Shown: in pieces, positions 61,511-64,000 of the stretch
Layout: every line of letters begins with the position of its first letter
Numbering within the stretch: position 1 is the stretch's first letter
Origin: CAWJMD01 sp963700925
GTDB taxonomy: Bacteria; Actinomycetota; Actinomycetes; Actinomycetales; CAWJMD01
Reading direction: 5' to 3'
Assembly (NCBI GenBank): GCA_963700925.1
Contig: OY969553.1
Location: forward strand, 2,604,001-2,668,000
Length of the DNA: 64,000 bases
Made by a program: the position numbers and the translations under genes
The notes under the pieces: model-generated
The model's input: the letters and a program-made list of their open reading frames with translations, nothing else
Told to the model about the DNA's origin: nothing
The model's database searches: none

Positions 61511-64000
61511 GTGGCAACGAGCAGCACTCGGCACGCAGGGTCGGACGGCGTGCGCCGCCTCGTGATCGTCGAGTCACCGGCGAAGGCCCGCACCATCGCG
61601 GGCTACCTCGGGCCCGGGTTCGAGGTCGAGGCGAGCGTGGGGCACATCCGCGACCTGCCACAGCCGTCCGAGCTCCCCGCCGACATGAAGAAGGGCCCGT
61701 ACGGCCGGTTCGCGGTCGACGTGGACAACGGGTTCGACCCCTACTACGTCGTCGACGCCGACAAGAAGAAGAAGGTCTCCGAGCTCAAGCGCCTGCTCAA
61801 GGACGCGGACGAGCTCTACCTCGCGACGGACGAGGACCGCGAGGGCGAGGCCATCGCCTGGCACCTGCTCGAGACCCTGCAGCCCACCGTCCCCGTGAAG
61901 CGGATGGTGTTCCACGAGATCACCCGCGAGGCGATCGGCCGGGCGCTGGAGGCCACGCGCGACATCGACGACCGCCTCGTCGACGCCCAGGAGACGCGGC
62001 GCATCCTCGACCGGCTGTACGGCTACGAGGTCTCGCCGGTGCTGTGGCGCAAGGTCCGGGCCGGGCTGTCGGCCGGCCGCGTCCAGTCGGTCGCGACACG
62101 CATGGTGGTCGAGCGCGAACGCGAGCGAATGGCGTTCCGGTCGGCCGAGTACTGGGACGTGGAGGGCACTTTCGCGCCCAGCGAGGGGGAGCAGCAGTCG
62201 GCGTTCGCTGCGCGCCTGGTCGCGGTCGACGGCACTCGCGTCGCAACCGGTCGTGACTTCGACGACGCCGGGCAGCTCAAGAACCAGTCGGTCGCGGTCC
62301 TCGACGAGGCAGCGGTGACGTCGCTGGTCGAGGGCCTGCACGACGCGCCGTTCGCCGTCCGCAGCCTCGAGACCAAGCCGTACACGCGCCGCCCGTCCGC
62401 GCCCTTCACGACGTCGACGTTGCAGCAGGAAGCCAGCCGCAAGCTGCGCTTCGCGGCCCGGCAGACCATGCGAGTCGCCCAGTCGCTGTACGAGAACGGC
62501 TACATCACGTATATGCGGACGGACTCGACCGCGCTGTCGGCCGAGGCCCTCAACGCGGCCCGCACGCAGGCCGCGCAGATGTACGGACCCGAGTACGTGC
62601 CCGACGCGCCCCGCAGCTACGCGAACAAGTCGAAGAACGCGCAGGAGGCGCACGAGGCGATCCGGCCGGCGGGTGACGCGTTCCGCACGCCCGCGCAGGT
62701 GGCGGGTCAGCTGCGTGGCGACGAGTTCCGTCTGTACGACCTGATCTGGAAGCGGACGGTGGCGAGCCAGATGGCCGACGCGCGCGGGTCGACCGCGACG
62801 GTTCGCCTCGGTGCCGCCTCGTCCGACGGCCGCGACGCCGAGTTCTCGGCCTCCGGCACGGTGATCACGTTCCGCGGGTTCATGGCCGCCTACGAGGAGG
62901 GCCGCGACGAGGAACGCGATGCCGAGGCCGCGAGGGCGGACGCCGAGCGCCGGCTCCCCGAGATGACGCAGGGACAGGCGCTCGACGTGCAGGCCCTGGA
63001 CGCCGACGGGCACCGCACCTCCCCGCCGCCGCGCTACACGGAGGCCAGCCTCGTGAAGGCGTTGGAGGAGCGCGGGATCGGCCGTCCGTCGACCTACGCC
63101 TCGACGATCTCGGTGATCGTCGACCGCGGGTACGTCTCGCACCGGGGCCCCGCGCTGGTGCCGAGCTGGATCGCGTTCGCCGTCACCCGGCTCCTCGAGG
63201 ACCACTTCGGCCGGCTCGTCGACTACGACTTCACCGCGGGCATGGAGGAGGACCTCGACAAGATCGCCACCGGCCTGGAGCACCGCACGGAGTGGCTGCG
63301 CAAGTTCTACTTCGGCGAGCACGGCATCGACGCCCAGATCACGGACGCCGACCGCGCCACGGACCCGGTGATGCGGCAGGGGCTCAAGCGCCTGGTCGAG
63401 GACCTCGGCGACATCGACGCCCGCGGCATCAACTCGATCGACATCGGTGACGGCATCACGTTGCGGGTGGGGCGCTACGGGCCGTACGTCGAGGTGCCCG
63501 GTGCTGACGGGGAGGACCCGCGTCGGGCCACCGTCCCCGATGACGTTGCGCCTGACGAGCTGACCGTCGAACGGGCCCGCGAGCTGCTGGACGCCCAGGC
63601 CGAGGGCGACCGTGAGCTGGGCACGCACCCGGAGAGCGGCCTTCCGGTGGTCGTGAAGAGCGGACGGTTCGGGCCGTACGTGACCGAGGTGCTTCCGGAC
63701 GACGCGCCGAAGTCGGCCAAGGCCCGCACCGGCTCGCTGTTCCCGAGCATGCAGGTCGAGACCGTGGGCCTCGACGAGGCGCTGCGCCTGCTCTCCCTGC
63801 CGCGCGTCGTCGGCGCCGACCCCGAGTCGGGTGAGGAGATCACCGCGCAGAACGGCCGCTACGGCCCATACCTGAAGAAGGGCACCGACTCTCGCTCGCT
63901 GGAGAACGAGGAGCAGATCTTCGACGTCACCCTCGAGCAGGCGCTGGCGCTGTACGCCCAGCCGAAGCGCGGGCGCGGTCGCACTGCCGCTGCGCCGCTG
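61511..64000 (+). CDS. topA: DNA topoisomerase I (3' end beyond window)
   Basis: About 830 residues are visible before the edge. TOPRIM: RLVIVESPAKARTIAGYLG (about 15-33) and ATDEDREGEAIAWHL (about 110-124). The active-site Tyr334 sits in GYITYMRTDST. Then TSPPPRYTEASLVKALEERGIGRPSTY and a C-terminal region of repeated Topo_C_Rpt segments such as GPYVEV and GRFGPYVTEV. It relaxes negative supercoils. GTG start at 61511 after AGGAAGG. Confidence 0.97.
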   Translation, partial: MATSSTRHAGSDGVRRLVIVESPAKARTIAGYLGPGFEVEASVGHIRDLPQPSELPADMKKGPYGRFAVDVDNGFDPYYVVDADKKKKVSELKRLLKDADELYLATDEDREGEAIAWHLLETLQPTVPVKRMVFHEITREAIGRALEATRDIDDRLVDAQETRRILDRLYGYEVSPVLWRKVRAGLSAGRVQSVATRMVVERERERMAFRSAEYWDVEGTFAPSEGEQQSAFAARLVAVDGTRVATGRDFDDAGQLKNQSVAVLDEAAVTSLVEGLHDAPFAVRSLETKPYTRRPSAPFTTSTLQQEASRKLRFAARQTMRVAQSLYENGYITYMRTDSTALSAEALNAARTQAAQMYGPEYVPDAPRSYANKSKNAQEAHEAIRPAGDAFRTPAQVAGQLRGDEFRLYDLIWKRTVASQMADARGSTATVRLGAASSDGRDAEFSASGTVITFRGFMAAYEEGRDEERDAEAARADAERRLPEMTQGQALDVQALDADGHRTSPPPRYTEASLVKALEERGIGRPSTYASTISVIVDRGYVSHRGPALVPSWIAFAVTRLLEDHFGRLVDYDFTAGMEEDLDKIATGLEHRTEWLRKFYFGEHGIDAQITDADRATDPVMRQGLKRLVEDLGDIDARGINSIDIGDGITLRVGRYGPYVEVPGADGEDPRRATVPDDVAPDELTVERARELLDAQAEGDRELGTHPESGLPVVVKSGRFGPYVTEVLPDDAPKSAKARTGSLFPSMQVETVGLDEALRLLSLPRVVGADPESGEEITAQNGRYGPYLKKGTDSRSLENEEQIFDVTLEQALALYAQPKRGRGRTAAAPL

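Overview
The window is a dense, high-GC (about 70% by eye) chromosomal segment of an actinomycete. Evidence: GTG starts are common, many stop/start overlaps read ATGA or GTGA, and it carries a WhiB-family regulator, DUF222-HNH protein, MarP-type protease, BldG-type antagonist and Tad/Flp pilus genes. From about 14 kb to the right end, gene content and much of the order match, from memory, the conserved blocks of Mycobacterium tuberculosis (topA to ponA2, Rv3646c-Rv3683) and Streptomyces coelicolor (topA to wblA, SCO3543-SCO3580). I cannot assign a genus.

Layout. (1) 1-8.6 kb: a minus-strand trio of uncommon genes, a PhoD-like phosphoesterase, a giant beta-rich DUF6603-like protein and a partial large protein of an uncharacterised family. 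An ABC ATPase/permease pair lies upstream on the same strand. This is the best candidate for an undescribed system. (2) 10.5-14 kb: a histidine kinase/response regulator pair, an alpha/beta hydrolase, a class V aminotransferase remnant and tRNA-Pro(CGG). (3) 14-25.7 kb: metallophosphoesterase, YqeY, class A PBP, WhiB4/WblA, two Get3/ArsA-like ATPases, a small conserved protein, RidA, a Nudix hydrolase, an MBL hydrolase, DUF222-HNH, Crp and a possible RsiG-like protein. (4) 25.8-34 kb: membrane protein, SGNH hydrolase, nth, CoA-type Nudix, MarP, EphE-like hydrolase, holin-like protein, nhaA and two fused gene remnants. (5) 34-46 kb: acs, actP, DUF485, GDPD, pdxY, and a symporter with a LytS/LytTR-type two-component system. 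(6) 46-54 kb: a degenerate Fic-like protein, an anchored secreted protein, then ssd-tadA-tadB-tadC-pilin-TadE-TadE-like. (7) 54-64 kb: DEXH/DUF1998 helicase, BldG-type antagonist with its anti-sigma partner, H+-pyrophosphatase, VOC and TSUP proteins, and topA running off the end.

How genes work together: acs, actP and DUF485 handle acetate uptake and activation. The tad block makes and exports Flp-type pilins. BldG and its partner form an anti-sigma switch. nth, the helicase and topA act on DNA. PBP, WhiB4, MarP and Crp are linked to envelope, redox and acid stress in relatives.

Caution: at least five genes show single-nucleotide frame breaks (DUF6603-like, kinase, yqeY, PBP tail, DUF222-HNH), several in C/G runs or GC repeats. 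Sequencing or assembly indels are as likely as real mutations.
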